In this document: piece by piece, positions 1 to 7,175 of the stretch | Layout: every line of letters begins with the position of its first letter | Position numbering within the stretch: the first letter of the stretch is position 1 | Source: an uncultured bacterium | Lineage (GTDB): Bacteria > Cyanobacteriota > Vampirovibrionia > Gastranaerophilales > Gastranaerophilaceae | DNA length: 64,000 nt | Direction: 5' to 3' | Assembly: GCA_949299935.1 (NCBI GenBank) | Contig: CASGCE010000017.1 | Coordinates: forward strand, 1 to 64,000 | Program-made: the position numbers and the translations under genes | The notes under the pieces: model-generated | Told to the model about the DNA's origin: nothing | The model's input: only the letters and a program-made list of their open reading frames with translations | Database searches by the model: none

Positions 1-7
1 AGCATCT
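1..7 (+). rRNA. 3' tip of an upstream 5S rRNA copy
   Basis: The first bases (AGCATCT) match the last bases of the 5S remnant at 189-195 and are followed by the same terminator-containing stretch. The window therefore seems to open at the very 3' end of another 5S rRNA gene. Too short to prove alone; the 188-base offset between the two copies is the support. Confidence 0.4.
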
Positions 8-13
8 ATTTTT

Positions 14-50
14 AAAAAGGAGAATGACAAGTGTTGTTGTTCTCCTTTTT
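14..50 (+). terminator. Rho-independent terminator after the upstream 5S copy
   Basis: AAAAAGGAGAA (14-24) pairs with TTCTCCTTTTT (40-50), followed by another T. It sits directly behind a 5S 3' end, as expected for the end of an rRNA operon. The same stem with a different loop recurs at 202-238. Confidence 0.75.
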
Positions 51-70
51 TGTATGAGGAAACCACCCCC

Positions 71-108
71 TCTCACAAAACGATACTTAATCGTTTTGTT
101 CGGCAGAG
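71..108. repeat. Palindromic repeat, copy A, inside the 5S remnant
   Basis: A 10-bp perfect hairpin (ACAAAACGAT at 75-84 against ATCGTTTTGT at 90-99, loop of 5) is bracketed by CTCT and AGAG. On the other strand nearly the same sequence lies inside a broken tRNA-Pro at 59558-59597, where one stem base pair differs on both sides. It interrupts the point where 5S helix III should be continuous, between a GAGGAAACCACCCCC-like half and CCATCCCGAAC. It looks like a small mobile or recombining palindrome. Confidence 0.65.
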
Positions 109-195
109 TCCATCCCGAACACGGTCGTAAAGACTCATAGCAGCAAAAATACTTGGCGGACCACCGCCTGGGAAGATAGCTCGTTGCTAGCATCT
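109..195 (+). rRNA. rrf: 5S rRNA, 3' domain (5' part displaced or lost)
   Basis: The stretch contains CCATCCCGAACACGG, then CTCATAGCAGC, AATACTTGGCGG and AAGATAGCTCGTTGCTAGC. These are the helix III loop, helix II 3' strand and helix IV/V elements of a cyanobacterial-type 5S rRNA. TATGAGGAAACC at 53-64 could be the helix II 5' strand, since TATGAG pairs with CTCATA, but a hairpin insert separates it from the 3' domain. No 5' strand complementary to GTTGCTAGCA is found upstream. The copy is therefore probably a remnant, or an assembly chimera of tandem 5S genes. Confidence 0.65.
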
Positions 196-201
196 ATTTT
201 T

Positions 202-238
202 AAAAAGGAGAATAACGATATTTGTTATTCTCCTTTTT
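202..238 (+). terminator. Rho-independent terminator after the 5S remnant
   Basis: A perfect 15-bp stem: AAAAAGGAGAATAAC (202-216) against GTTATTCTCCTTTTT (224-238). The outer stem equals that at 14-50 while the inner stem and loop differ, so the structure has been conserved between the two copies. Confidence 0.8.
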
Positions 239-258
239 GGTATGAGGAAACCACCCCC

Positions 259-288
259 TTGCGCAAAACAACACTTAATTGCTTTGTA
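259..288. repeat. Palindromic repeat, copy B (degenerate)
   Basis: It follows a second TATGAGGAAACCACCCCC, as copy A follows the first. CAAAACAA (264-271) and TTGCTTTG (279-286) still form most of the stem and the central ACTTAA is shared with copy A. No 5S sequence follows, so the tandem ends here. Confidence 0.45.
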
Positions 289-293
289 ATATT

Positions 294-794
294 TTATTTT
301 AAGTAATCAGGTTTAATAACTTCAAAACCTTTATTTCCACTACGGCTGATCTTTATTCCTTGTGCGTCAACCCAGATGTCTTTGTTTCCAAGTGCTGTTT
401 CATTACTATCTTCTTCATTCCATTTTTTGTGTAAGTCTTTTGTGTATACTTCATCGGCATAATTGTCATTATTGACATAAATCGTATTGTTTTTGCCTTC
501 AATGTCTATATAATCTTTTTTGTCTTGGGCTCCAAATATAGTTACGTCTGACAGATCAGTTCCAAATAGGCATGCATATCCTTCTTGCATCCATGCACCC
601 ACTGTAGGTCCATACTTTGATCTGTGGACGGCTGTTTGGTCTGAAAAAATAAGTCTCTGTCCTGTTTTTAGTTTTACTTCGTATTGTTCTTTGCCTTTAG
701 TATAGTCTAGAACCACTGATAATACCTCATCTTTTGAAAATCTTACGCCGCCATAATAAATGAAATTATTACCTGAATCGTTAATGCCTGTCAT
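294..794 (-). CDS. Hypothetical protein, 166 aa
   Basis: A full reading frame starting at ATG 794 behind an AAGGAGG ribosome binding site six bases upstream. The protein is hydrophilic, with no signal peptide or membrane segment, and its alternating polar/aromatic pattern suggests mostly beta structure. Residues about 20-75 resemble a small barrel (VVLDYTKGKEQYEVKLKTG), and the rest is acidic with many Asn and Asp. I do not recognise a family. It lies between the 5S locus and an XRE regulator on the opposite strand, in a stretch of small accessory genes, and may be lineage-specific. Confidence 0.7.
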   Translation of the reverse strand: MTGINDSGNNFIYYGGVRFSKDEVLSVVLDYTKGKEQYEVKLKTGQRLIFSDQTAVHRSKYGPTVGAWMQEGYACLFGTDLSDVTIFGAQDKKDYIDIEGKNNTIYVNNDNYADEVYTKDLHKKWNEEDSNETALGNKDIWVDAQGIKISRSGNKGFEVIKPDYLK

Positions 795-970
795 TTTATC
801 CTCCTTATCTGTTTTTTACTTTTGTTGTGTACTCATGTATTATAAACATATTTTTTATACACAATTGTTAGAATTTTTTTAAATTGTTACATAAATTAAT
901 AGTTATTAACTATTAATTTATGGTTAATAGTAGTTAGAAATATGTTAATAGCTTGTTTATACTGTTTATT

Positions 971-1198
971 ATGCAGGATTTAAATAAAAATTTAGAGAAA
1001 AAATTCGGAGCTAAACTTGCTTATGCAAGAAAGTTGAAAAAATTATCCCAAATGAAGCTTGCTGAAATAGTTGATATGAACTTTAATTATATCGGGCAAA
1101 TAGAGCGGGGCGAAGCTAATGTTACCATAGGAACAATGAAATTGCTTGCAAATGCTCTTGAGGTCGAGATGAGAGAATTATTTGATTTTACGTTTTAA
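971..1198 (+). CDS. XRE-family HTH transcriptional regulator, 75 aa
   Basis: A single helix-turn-helix domain of the Cro/CI (XRE) type fills the protein: KFGAKLAYARKLKKLSQ, then KLAEIVDMNFNYIGQIERG as helices 2 and 3, then a leucine-rich C-terminal helix. It should bind an operator as a dimer. I chose ATG 971 rather than an upstream TTG because the domain starts there and a TATACT -10-like box (958-963) ends seven bases before it, suggesting a leaderless message. It closely resembles the second small XRE protein at 4014-4232. The following gene's promoter lies in its last codons. Confidence 0.85.
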   Translation: MQDLNKNLEKKFGAKLAYARKLKKLSQMKLAEIVDMNFNYIGQIERGEANVTIGTMKLLANALEVEMRELFDFTF

Positions 1199-1210
1199 AT
1201 TTTGTATAAT
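1182..1210 (+). promoter_or_regulatory. Promoter of the gene at 1217, leaderless
   Basis: TTGATT (1182-1187), a 17-base spacer, then TATAAT (1205-1210). The ATG at 1217 follows six bases later, about where transcription should start. The promoter overlaps the end of the upstream XRE gene. Confidence 0.65.
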
Positions 1211-1216
1211 AGATTT

Positions 1217-1639
1217 ATGCGCAGGAAGTTTCAAAATAAGGTTTTAACTTTTACCGTGACTTTTTTATTAATGTTTTCGGGGCTTTATTATTTGGGATTA
1301 AGTTACGTGCCTTTGGAGTTGTATGAAACGCAGACTATGCCTGCAAATAAAACAGAGGATTTTTATGTAACTCAATGGTGCAAAATGAATTTCGGCAGAA
1401 AAGAAGCTGTTCTTTGGGATATGTCAAGGGTTGATTGTCTTACAAAAGATTATGCAATAGAGTTTGATTTTGCGAAAAAATGGGCTGAAAGTGTCGGACA
1501 ATCTCTTTATTATGCTGAACTTACCCACAAAAAGCCTGCCGTTGTTTTGATTATGAACAGTTGGGCCGATTTGAGATTTGTTAAGAGAGTCGAACGCTTA
1601 AATAAGGACATACAAATCTTTTTGGTTAAAGCGTTTTAA
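1217..1639 (+). CDS. Membrane-anchored PD-(D/E)XK nuclease-like protein, 140 aa
   Basis: Residues about 8-30 form one hydrophobic segment (signal anchor), so the rest is probably outside the cytoplasmic membrane. The remaining domain has the pattern VDCLT, then AIEFDFAKKWAESVGQSLYYA, then KPAVVLIMN. The D...ExxxxK spacing is that of PD-(D/E)XK nuclease-like folds and of a family of small proteins of unknown role. A nuclease role is inference only; the domain may bind nucleic acid or be inactive. The start at ATG 1217 is set by the promoter six bases upstream; an upstream TTG would overlap the -10 box. Confidence 0.6.
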   Translation: MRRKFQNKVLTFTVTFLLMFSGLYYLGLSYVPLELYETQTMPANKTEDFYVTQWCKMNFGRKEAVLWDMSRVDCLTKDYAIEFDFAKKWAESVGQSLYYAELTHKKPAVVLIMNSWADLRFVKRVERLNKDIQIFLVKAF

Positions 1640-1667
1640 ATCATATTATTGGTCGGTATTGAATTTC

Positions 1668-1695
1668 TTGACTTTTTCAGAATAATTATTATAAC
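1668..1695 (+). promoter_or_regulatory. Promoter of the zinc-ribbon gene, leaderless
   Basis: TTGACT (1668-1673), a 16-base spacer, TATAAC (1690-1695), then six bases to ATG 1702. It is a near-consensus housekeeping promoter with no room for a ribosome binding site. Confidence 0.6.
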
Positions 1696-1701
1696 TTGAA
1701 C

Positions 1702-2082
1702 ATGATAATTATGGAGTTTTTCAATAAAAAATATAAATGTAAACATGATAAATTTTTACCGGATAATGATCTGGGCTATTGTCCGGATTGCGGTGAATTA
1801 ATTGAAAATCAATGGTTTATTCTACGCTGTAGTTGTTGCGGTGTTAAGCATAAAGCTATTATAAAAAACGGTCAAATCTCATCTGTCGAAAAATTTTGTC
1901 ACAATTGTGGAAATAAATATTTTGTAGTCGAACGTGTCGGCAAAATTAATTTTATTGATATAAATTATGCGGTCTTAGTCAAAGTGGTTATTCCTTGTGA
2001 ACATCATGAATATATTCAAAGTTGGACTGATGCTAAAGAAACATCCAATTACACACAAAAATTGCTGCAACAATCCCGATAA
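1702..2082 (+). CDS. Small zinc-ribbon protein, 126 aa
   Basis: Three CxxC pairs (CPDC, CSCC, CHNC) plus a lone Cys and His near the N-terminus suggest two zinc ribbons over residues about 12-75. The C-terminal third has no clear motif. The last 50 bases overlap the 3' end of spmB on the opposite strand, so the two stop codons interlock. ATG 1702 is chosen because the promoter is six bases upstream; ATG 1711 is the alternative. No function can be assigned beyond metal binding. Confidence 0.6.
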   Translation: MIIMEFFNKKYKCKHDKFLPDNDLGYCPDCGELIENQWFILRCSCCGVKHKAIIKNGQISSVEKFCHNCGNKYFVVERVGKINFIDINYAVLVKVVIPCEHHEYIQSWTDAKETSNYTQKLLQQSR

Positions 2083-2563
2083 AATCCGCTAACAAACCCA
2101 CCAGAAGTGCGTAGCGTAGTTTTGAAATACCTACAGCACCGAAATATACTGCCAAAACATAAAATGTTGTCTCACTTGAGCCTACCATTATCGCTGATAG
2201 CTTTGTTGCATAATCGTCCGGCCCTAAACTGTTTGCTATATCAGAAAATATACCTAATGCGGCTGAACCCGAAAGTGATCTTACTATCATTATTGGAATT
2301 ACATCCGCTGGTACATGGATATGATTAAGTATTCCTGAGAAGTTACCCTCAATCGCTTCAATTATTCCTGATGCTTTAAACATTCCAATTCCAACAATAA
2401 TTGCAACAAGATACGGAATGATATTTACAGCTACTTTAAATCCGTCTTTTGCTCCTTCGGTAAAGGTTTCATATATCGGTACTTTTTTGATTATTCCCAG
2501 AGTCAAAATTAATATTAAGGTCAAAGGCAGTGCCCAAAGAGAAATTGTGTTTATTATATTCAT
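2033..2563 (-). CDS. spmB: Spore maturation protein B-like membrane protein
   Basis: A 176-aa protein with about five membrane segments. It carries the nucleoside-recognition (Gate) domain of SpmB: VPADVIPIMIVRSLSGSAALG, with GSSETTFYVLAVYFG further on, is typical of the family. SpmA and SpmB are a membrane pair needed for spore core dehydration in Bacillus, and homologues occur in many non-spore-formers, where their role is unknown. Start ATG 2563 overlaps the spmA stop by four bases, so the two are translationally coupled. Length matches the family (about 175-180 aa). Confidence 0.88.
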   Translation of the reverse strand: MNIINTISLWALPLTLILILTLGIIKKVPIYETFTEGAKDGFKVAVNIIPYLVAIIVGIGMFKASGIIEAIEGNFSGILNHIHVPADVIPIMIVRSLSGSAALGIFSDIANSLGPDDYATKLSAIMVGSSETTFYVLAVYFGAVGISKLRYALLVGLLADFIGIVAAIFVCNWMFL

Positions 2564-3189
2564 TTGTCATTTCCCCTTTTATTATCAATTTTGTTAGGCT
2601 GATTTGCTCTTTGCGGTAACCATAGTTTTTGGAAAATTTTTGCCAATATTAATGCCGATATAAAGGCTATACTTGTCACCAGTAATGTGGGGACAATTAT
2701 CTCTGAAGGATTTTTATACCCCACTCCTATTAAGACGGCAAGTACGGTTGCCGGTATTAGTTGAAATCCTGCTGTATTCATCGCTAGCAGCATGCACATT
2801 GCATTTGATGCAGAAGTTTTGTCTATATTATGCTTTTGTAATTCCTCCATCGCTTTAAGACCGATTGGCGTCGCTGCATTCGTTAAGCCAAAAGCATTCG
2901 CCGAAAAGTTCATCGCTATATCTCCAATTGCAGGACTCTCTTCTGGAATTTCATTAAATAATTTTTTCGTGATGGGGTTTATAATTTTTGCAATAACTTC
3001 TATTAGACCGCATTCCTCGGCTATCTTCATCATTCCAAGCCAAAATGCCATTATACCTATTAGCGAAAAGGCTACTTTGACCGAAAGTTCCGCTCCGCTT
3101 AAAATTGAATTCACTACGTCAGTTAGTTTCCCGTTTATTGCACCGTAGATTATCGAAATTACAATTAGAAAATAAAATATGTAATTCAT
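2560..3189 (-). CDS. spmA: Spore maturation protein A-like membrane protein
   Basis: A 209-aa membrane protein with the other half of the SpmA/SpmB pair. Family features include MAFWLGMMKIAEECGL, then a PITKKLFNEIP stretch and AIGDIAMNFSANAFGLTNAATP, then LGLKAM-like residues. It has about five membrane helices. It is first in a two-gene operon with spmB. No sporulation gene is visible in the window and this lineage is not known to sporulate, so the pair probably has a general membrane role. A TTGACG-17-TTTAAT promoter ends six bases before the ATG. Confidence 0.88.
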   Translation of the reverse strand: MNYIFYFLIVISIIYGAINGKLTDVVNSILSGAELSVKVAFSLIGIMAFWLGMMKIAEECGLIEVIAKIINPITKKLFNEIPEESPAIGDIAMNFSANAFGLTNAATPIGLKAMEELQKHNIDKTSASNAMCMLLAMNTAGFQLIPATVLAVLIGVGYKNPSEIIVPTLLVTSIAFISALILAKIFQKLWLPQRANQPNKIDNKRGNDK

Positions 3190-3195
3190 AGAATA

Positions 3196-3224
3196 ATTAA
3201 ACCATTAAATCTTTATATCGTCAA
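3196..3224 (-). promoter_or_regulatory. spmAB promoter, leaderless
   Basis: Read on the minus strand: TTGACG (3224-3219), a 17-base spacer, TTTAAT (3201-3196), then six bases to the spmA ATG at 3189. No ribosome binding site is present. Confidence 0.65.
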
Positions 3225-3230
3225 ATTATT

Positions 3231-3950
3231 CTATAATTTTAAGCTGTCCCAATATTTTTGAGTTTCATCATCAGGATTTTTATCGTTGGTCGCATACCAA
3301 CTGCAACCTATTCCGTTCAGTATTTGTGGTGAATCCTTAGTACATGGTAATCCTGCAATATATGGATATCTTACATCTTCAAGGTCTTCTTCGCTAGTGT
3401 ATTTCTTATACATTTTCCCGAGAGCTAATAAATCGTTTTCAACCAAAAACATAAATATATCATATCCCAGTTGGTTTGGGCCTGAACTTGGTCCGTTGAT
3501 GTCTGTAAATATTTTTATTTCACCTGAGGTTATAGTTACGTTTACTGAGCTTCCGTTTTTTAGTAAATACAATGGGTTAGGGTAATCTACACTGGGAGTT
3601 ATTCTATACTCTGCTGTAGAATATGATTTGGTGTTATTGTAGTTAGTTATTGTGTAGTCTTTTGCCGTCTTTTCAAGATAATTGCAGTTTTTTAAAAAGG
3701 TTTCTTGAAATTTTTCGCTGAATGGATAATATTTTGCTCCGTTTCTATAACAATTTTTTAATAAATTCTCACCCAGCTCTATTCGAGTTTTTATAACTGC
3801 TTCCGACAATATTGCATAGGTCTGTAAGTATCGTGTTTTTAAAACTTTTAACCTGTAATTTTGTATTAGTGTAGGTATGGTCAATGCCGCAACAATCCCG
3901 ATTATACCCAAGGTTATTAACACTTCTGCTAGAGTAAAAGCCTTTTTCAT
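3231..3950 (-). CDS. Type IV pilin-like protein, 239 aa
   Basis: The N-terminus is a prepilin signal: MKKA followed by FTLAEVLITLGIIGIVAAL, with Glu at +5 of the mature protein, then a hydrophobic helix for pilus assembly. The rest is a globular domain with several Cys and a G-x-D-x-N-G-like end (FTDINGPSSGPNQLGYDIF), common in this lineage's pilin-like proteins. A GGGGAG ribosome binding site lies six bases from ATG 3950, and the promoter is near consensus. Unlike the pilins at 51434 and 60690, this gene has no G tract and its leader is short and in frame, so it should always be on. The divergent XRE gene shares its promoter region. Confidence 0.88.
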   Translation of the reverse strand: MKKAFTLAEVLITLGIIGIVAALTIPTLIQNYRLKVLKTRYLQTYAILSEAVIKTRIELGENLLKNCYRNGAKYYPFSEKFQETFLKNCNYLEKTAKDYTITNYNNTKSYSTAEYRITPSVDYPNPLYLLKNGSSVNVTITSGEIKIFTDINGPSSGPNQLGYDIFMFLVENDLLALGKMYKKYTSEEDLEDVRYPYIAGLPCTKDSPQILNGIGCSWYATNDKNPDDETQKYWDSLKL

Positions 3951-3966
3951 AATTCTCCCCTACACT

Positions 3967-3995
3967 ATTATAATGTATAGAATACACATTGTCAA
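3967..3995 (-). promoter_or_regulatory. Consensus promoter of the pilin gene, facing an XRE gene
   Basis: On the minus strand: TTGACA (3995-3990), 17-base spacer, TATAAT (3972-3967). It is a perfect consensus pair. The XRE gene's own -10 (TAAAAT at 4001-4006) lies beside this -35 on the other strand, so one bound repressor could block both. Confidence 0.8.
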
Positions 3996-4013
3996 TAGTA
4001 TAAAATCCATCTT

Positions 4014-4232
4014 ATGGAAGATTATAAAGACGTATTAAAACTGATTGGACTGCGATTTAGGGTTGAACGTATTAAAAAAATGCTCTCTCAGGAAAAGTTT
4101 GCTGAAATTGCAAATGTTCATACAAATTATATCGGTAAAATAGAACGCGGTGAACAGAATCTTACTGTCAAGAAAATTGTTGACCTTGCAAATTCTTTAG
4201 ATATCCCAATAAGAAATATCTTAAATTTGTAA
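4014..4232 (+). CDS. XRE-family HTH transcriptional regulator, 72 aa
   Basis: A single Cro/CI-type HTH: LRFRVERIKKMLSQEKFAEI, then VHTNYIGKIERGEQNL as turn and recognition helix, then DLANSLDIPIRNIL. It resembles the regulator at 971-1198. It is transcribed away from the pilin at 3950 with overlapping promoters, so it may control that pilin and itself. The -10 box ends seven bases before ATG 4014 and no ribosome binding site is seen, so the message is probably leaderless. Its last 12 bases overlap the 3' end of the next gene on the opposite strand. Confidence 0.85.
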   Translation: MEDYKDVLKLIGLRFRVERIKKMLSQEKFAEIANVHTNYIGKIERGEQNLTVKKIVDLANSLDIPIRNILNL

Positions 4233-4886
4233 ATTTAGAACTTCATTCAGGTTTTCTTTGGGACTATGGTCAACTTTTTCAGTAAAAATAATATTGTCAA
4301 GTCGTTTAAGAGTATTTTTCACTTTTGGTGTTGTTGTTTCCATATAAATTTTATGCCCTTCACCTCCGCATTCAATAAACCCTAATTCTTTATATTTGGA
4401 AACCGTATCGTATGGTCCGTTGGTTATTGCTTCCAGACTAATTTTTGTTGCTTTTGAATTTTTAAATATTTCAAATAAGTGTTTAAAAAGAGTTGTACCT
4501 GCGAGTCTGACTTTTAGACCGTATTCAATGGGCCATGTGCATATGCAATCCAAATGAAAATTAGTTTTCCCTGGTAGAAATACTGCTATACCGCATGGTT
4601 TGTTGTCCGCGACAGCTAATATCGTTTTTCTATTATTGCGTGTTGAATTGTCTACGGCATATTCTAACATTTCGTTCCAGCGGGAATATTCTTGATGGGA
4701 TAAATTCGGCATGAGATTTTCTACATTTATCCTTTTGGGTAAAAATTTTAAAAATGATCTGTCACTTTGAGCGTTAAGTTCATATATTTTTATGTTGGTT
4801 TCAATGTTTTTTACGTAATTTCTTGAATTGGCAATATGTATTGCTTGAAAATTCGGAGAAAATGTATATTGTTTTTGTATTTGCAT
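4221..4886 (-). CDS. GNAT-like acetyltransferase-fold protein, 221 aa
   Basis: Residues about 25-190 follow the GNAT order: an N-terminal helix pair, a beta strand (TILAVADNKPCGIAVFLPG), a strand plus CoA-loop region (GLKVRLAGTTLFKHLFE), then KISLEAITNGPYDTVSKYKELGF, which matches the usual N-xx-A-xx-xYxxxGF end of GNAT enzymes. The substrate is unknown. The N-terminus FSPNFQA resembles the short motif that opens many proteins of this lineage. An AGGAT ribosome binding site precedes ATG 4886. It is downstream of, and separated by a terminator from, the acetyl-CoA synthetase gene. Confidence 0.6.
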   Translation of the reverse strand: MQIQKQYTFSPNFQAIHIANSRNYVKNIETNIKIYELNAQSDRSFLKFLPKRINVENLMPNLSHQEYSRWNEMLEYAVDNSTRNNRKTILAVADNKPCGIAVFLPGKTNFHLDCICTWPIEYGLKVRLAGTTLFKHLFEIFKNSKATKISLEAITNGPYDTVSKYKELGFIECGGEGHKIYMETTTPKVKNTLKRLDNIIFTEKVDHSPKENLNEVLNLQI

Positions 4887-4945
4887 TTTTTATCCTTAAA
4901 TATTTTTGCTGTTTTTATAAAAACTTCTAAAAATAAATTTTGCTT

Positions 4946-4978
4946 AAAAAAAAGCTCTCTTTTGGAGAGCTTTTTTTT
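4946..4978 (-). terminator. Rho-independent terminator after the acetyl-CoA synthetase gene
   Basis: AAAAAAAAGCTCTC (4946-4959) pairs with GAGAGCTTTTTTTT (4965-4978), a 14-bp stem with a five-base loop, just after the stop at 4994. It is symmetric and would work on either strand. Confidence 0.85.
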
Positions 4979-4993
4979 AAGTCCTTTAGCAAT

Positions 4994-7150
4994 CTAACAA
5001 GAACAAGTTATGCATTGACAACCAAGTGCTTCTTTAGCTTCTTTCAATCTTACCTTGATTCTGCCGTCAACTGCTATACCTTCACCTGTTTTTTCACTTA
5101 TTAATAACGGGTTTATATCAAGTTCATCAATGAATTTGTAGTCATTAACTAATTGAGACAAACGAAGTAATGTTTCTTCAATTTGGTTTATATCAGCAGG
5201 TTTTGTTCCTCTGGCACCTTCAAGTAATTTGTATGCTTTAACGGATTTAACCATTTCAGAAGCATCTTGATCTGTTAATGGTGCAATTCGGAAGGTTACA
5301 TCTTTCAGTGCTTCAACAAATACTCCGCCTAATCCGAACATCATCATAGGACCGTATTGAGGATCTGTTGCAATACCGCATACCATTTCTCTGTTACCTT
5401 TTACCATTTCTTGAATTATTACGCCCTCAAGACCTTCTAAAAGACCTTTTTCTGTTAATTTGTTTATTAAATCCCGATATTCTTCCCGTAATTGTTTCTC
5501 AGATTGAATGTTTACTCTTACACCTCCAACATCAGTTTTGTGAGAAGTTGTCTTTGAGGTCATTTTCATTACAACTGGGTAACCGATAGAATTACCCAAT
5601 GTTACAACTTCTTCTTCGTTTGTTGCTAAGCCGTATTTGCAGGCTCTTATGCCATAGGCTTGAAGAACATCGATGGATTCTAATGTTGTTAATTGGTCAC
5701 GACCTTCTGCTATAGATGATTTGATAATTTTTTCAACTTTTGCTCTGTCAACATCGTAGCAAGGAACTTTGCCTTGAGGCCTTTCCATCCATTTTCTTTG
5801 TTGGTTCAATCTGTTAAATCCGTCTGCTGCTTCTTCAGCATACATAAAGAATGGCATATTTACATTCATATCAGATAATGCCGTGAAAAATTCACTCTTA
5901 GTCATAAATACACCGATAACAGGTTTTTGAGGATATTGAGCTTTAATTTCCATAACTGCTTTTGCAACGTCTATATCTTTCAATCCTAAGAACGGAAGAT
6001 AAATGACCATAATCATATCAACATTTTCATCTGCAATTACAGTTTCCAAAGTTTGTTTATAGTGTTCAATAGGTGCTGAGGCTATCATATCGATAGGGTT
6101 TTTAACTGATGCTGCAGAAGGTAAGAAACTTCTTAATTTTTCTTTTGTAGCGTCAGAAATTTTAGCCATCTGCATACCGTATTCACAAACAGCGTCAGTT
6201 GCCATAATTCCGGGACCGCCTGAGTTTGTGATAATTGCTACTCTGTCACCTTTTGGAATCGGACAGTTAGCAAAAACTTTTGCTGTTGCAAAGAGATTTT
6301 TCAATGAATATTCTCTTATTACGCCGGATTGTTGTAACAAAGCGTTTGCAGCCTTATCTGCACCGGCTAATGAGCCTGTGTGTGAAGATGCTGCTGACGC
6401 ACCTGCTGCTGAACGGCCTGCTTTTAATGCAAGGATTGGTTTTTTCTTTGAAATTCTTGATGCTAAGTTTCTGAAATTTGCAGGATTTTGGATTGATTCC
6501 ATGTACAAAAGAATTTGTTCGACGTCATCTTCATCTTCCCAGTATTCCATTGCTGTTTCTGCGTTAACATCAGCTTGGTTACCGATTGAAATGAATTGTG
6601 CAAATCCTAGGTTCAAGTCTTTCAATATATTTAAAATGCCGCCGCCTAATGCGCCTGATTGTGAAACAAACCCGATATTACCTCTTTCAGGTAAAGATTC
6701 CGCAAAGCAACCGTCCATTCTGATATCAGGGTGAGTATTTACTACACCCAAACAGTTGGGACCTACGCATCTCATTCCGTATTCTCGAACTTTTGCCAAT
6801 AATTGTTTTTCAGCTTCTGCACCTTCTGCGCCTGTTTCTTTGAAGCCTGCCGTTATTATACATAACCCTTTAATACCCTTTTCATGGCATTGATCAATTG
6901 TGTCCAGTACAAATTTAGCGTTTACAACGATAATTGCAAGGTCAACTTCTCCGGGAATTTCTAATACTGATGTGTATGCTTGTAGACCCTCGATTATACC
7001 CCCTTTAGGGTTTACAGGATAGATTTTCCCGTTAAATTTGTATTCTTGCAATCTTTTCATGATATCTGAACCGATTGTGTGTTCCTTTGTTGATGCCCCT
7101 ATTACGGCTATTGTCTTTGGTTTCATGATTTTGTCTAAATTGCTGTTCAT
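4994..7150 (-). CDS. Acetate-CoA ligase (ADP-forming), fused alpha and beta subunits
   Basis: A 718-aa single-chain enzyme that converts acetyl-CoA, ADP and phosphate to acetate, CoA and ATP, the last step of fermentation in many anaerobes. The order is a CoA-binding Rossmann domain (residues about 1-130, GASTKEHTIGSDIMKRL), ligase-CoA/flavodoxin-like domains (about 140-450, IGFVSQSGALGGGI and the SSHTGSLAG loop with the phosphohistidine), then an ATP-grasp domain (about 475-710, GYPVVMKMTSKTTSHKTDVGG). It lacks the acetyltransferase domain of Pat-type proteins. The tail CQCITCSC is unusually Cys-rich. ATG 7150 is preferred over 7165 because AAAGGGA sits just before it. It is co-directional with the radical SAM gene upstream. 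Confidence 0.9.
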   Translation of the reverse strand: MNSNLDKIMKPKTIAVIGASTKEHTIGSDIMKRLQEYKFNGKIYPVNPKGGIIEGLQAYTSVLEIPGEVDLAIIVVNAKFVLDTIDQCHEKGIKGLCIITAGFKETGAEGAEAEKQLLAKVREYGMRCVGPNCLGVVNTHPDIRMDGCFAESLPERGNIGFVSQSGALGGGILNILKDLNLGFAQFISIGNQADVNAETAMEYWEDEDDVEQILLYMESIQNPANFRNLASRISKKKPILALKAGRSAAGASAASSHTGSLAGADKAANALLQQSGVIREYSLKNLFATAKVFANCPIPKGDRVAIITNSGGPGIMATDAVCEYGMQMAKISDATKEKLRSFLPSAASVKNPIDMIASAPIEHYKQTLETVIADENVDMIMVIYLPFLGLKDIDVAKAVMEIKAQYPQKPVIGVFMTKSEFFTALSDMNVNMPFFMYAEEAADGFNRLNQQRKWMERPQGKVPCYDVDRAKVEKIIKSSIAEGRDQLTTLESIDVLQAYGIRACKYGLATNEEEVVTLGNSIGYPVVMKMTSKTTSHKTDVGGVRVNIQSEKQLREEYRDLINKLTEKGLLEGLEGVIIQEMVKGNREMVCGIATDPQYGPMMMFGLGGVFVEALKDVTFRIAPLTDQDASEMVKSVKAYKLLEGARGTKPADINQIEETLLRLSQLVNDYKFIDELDINPLLISEKTGEGIAVDGRIKVRLKEAKEALGCQCITCSC

Positions 7151-7175
7151 TTTTTTCCCTTTCATTTATATTATT

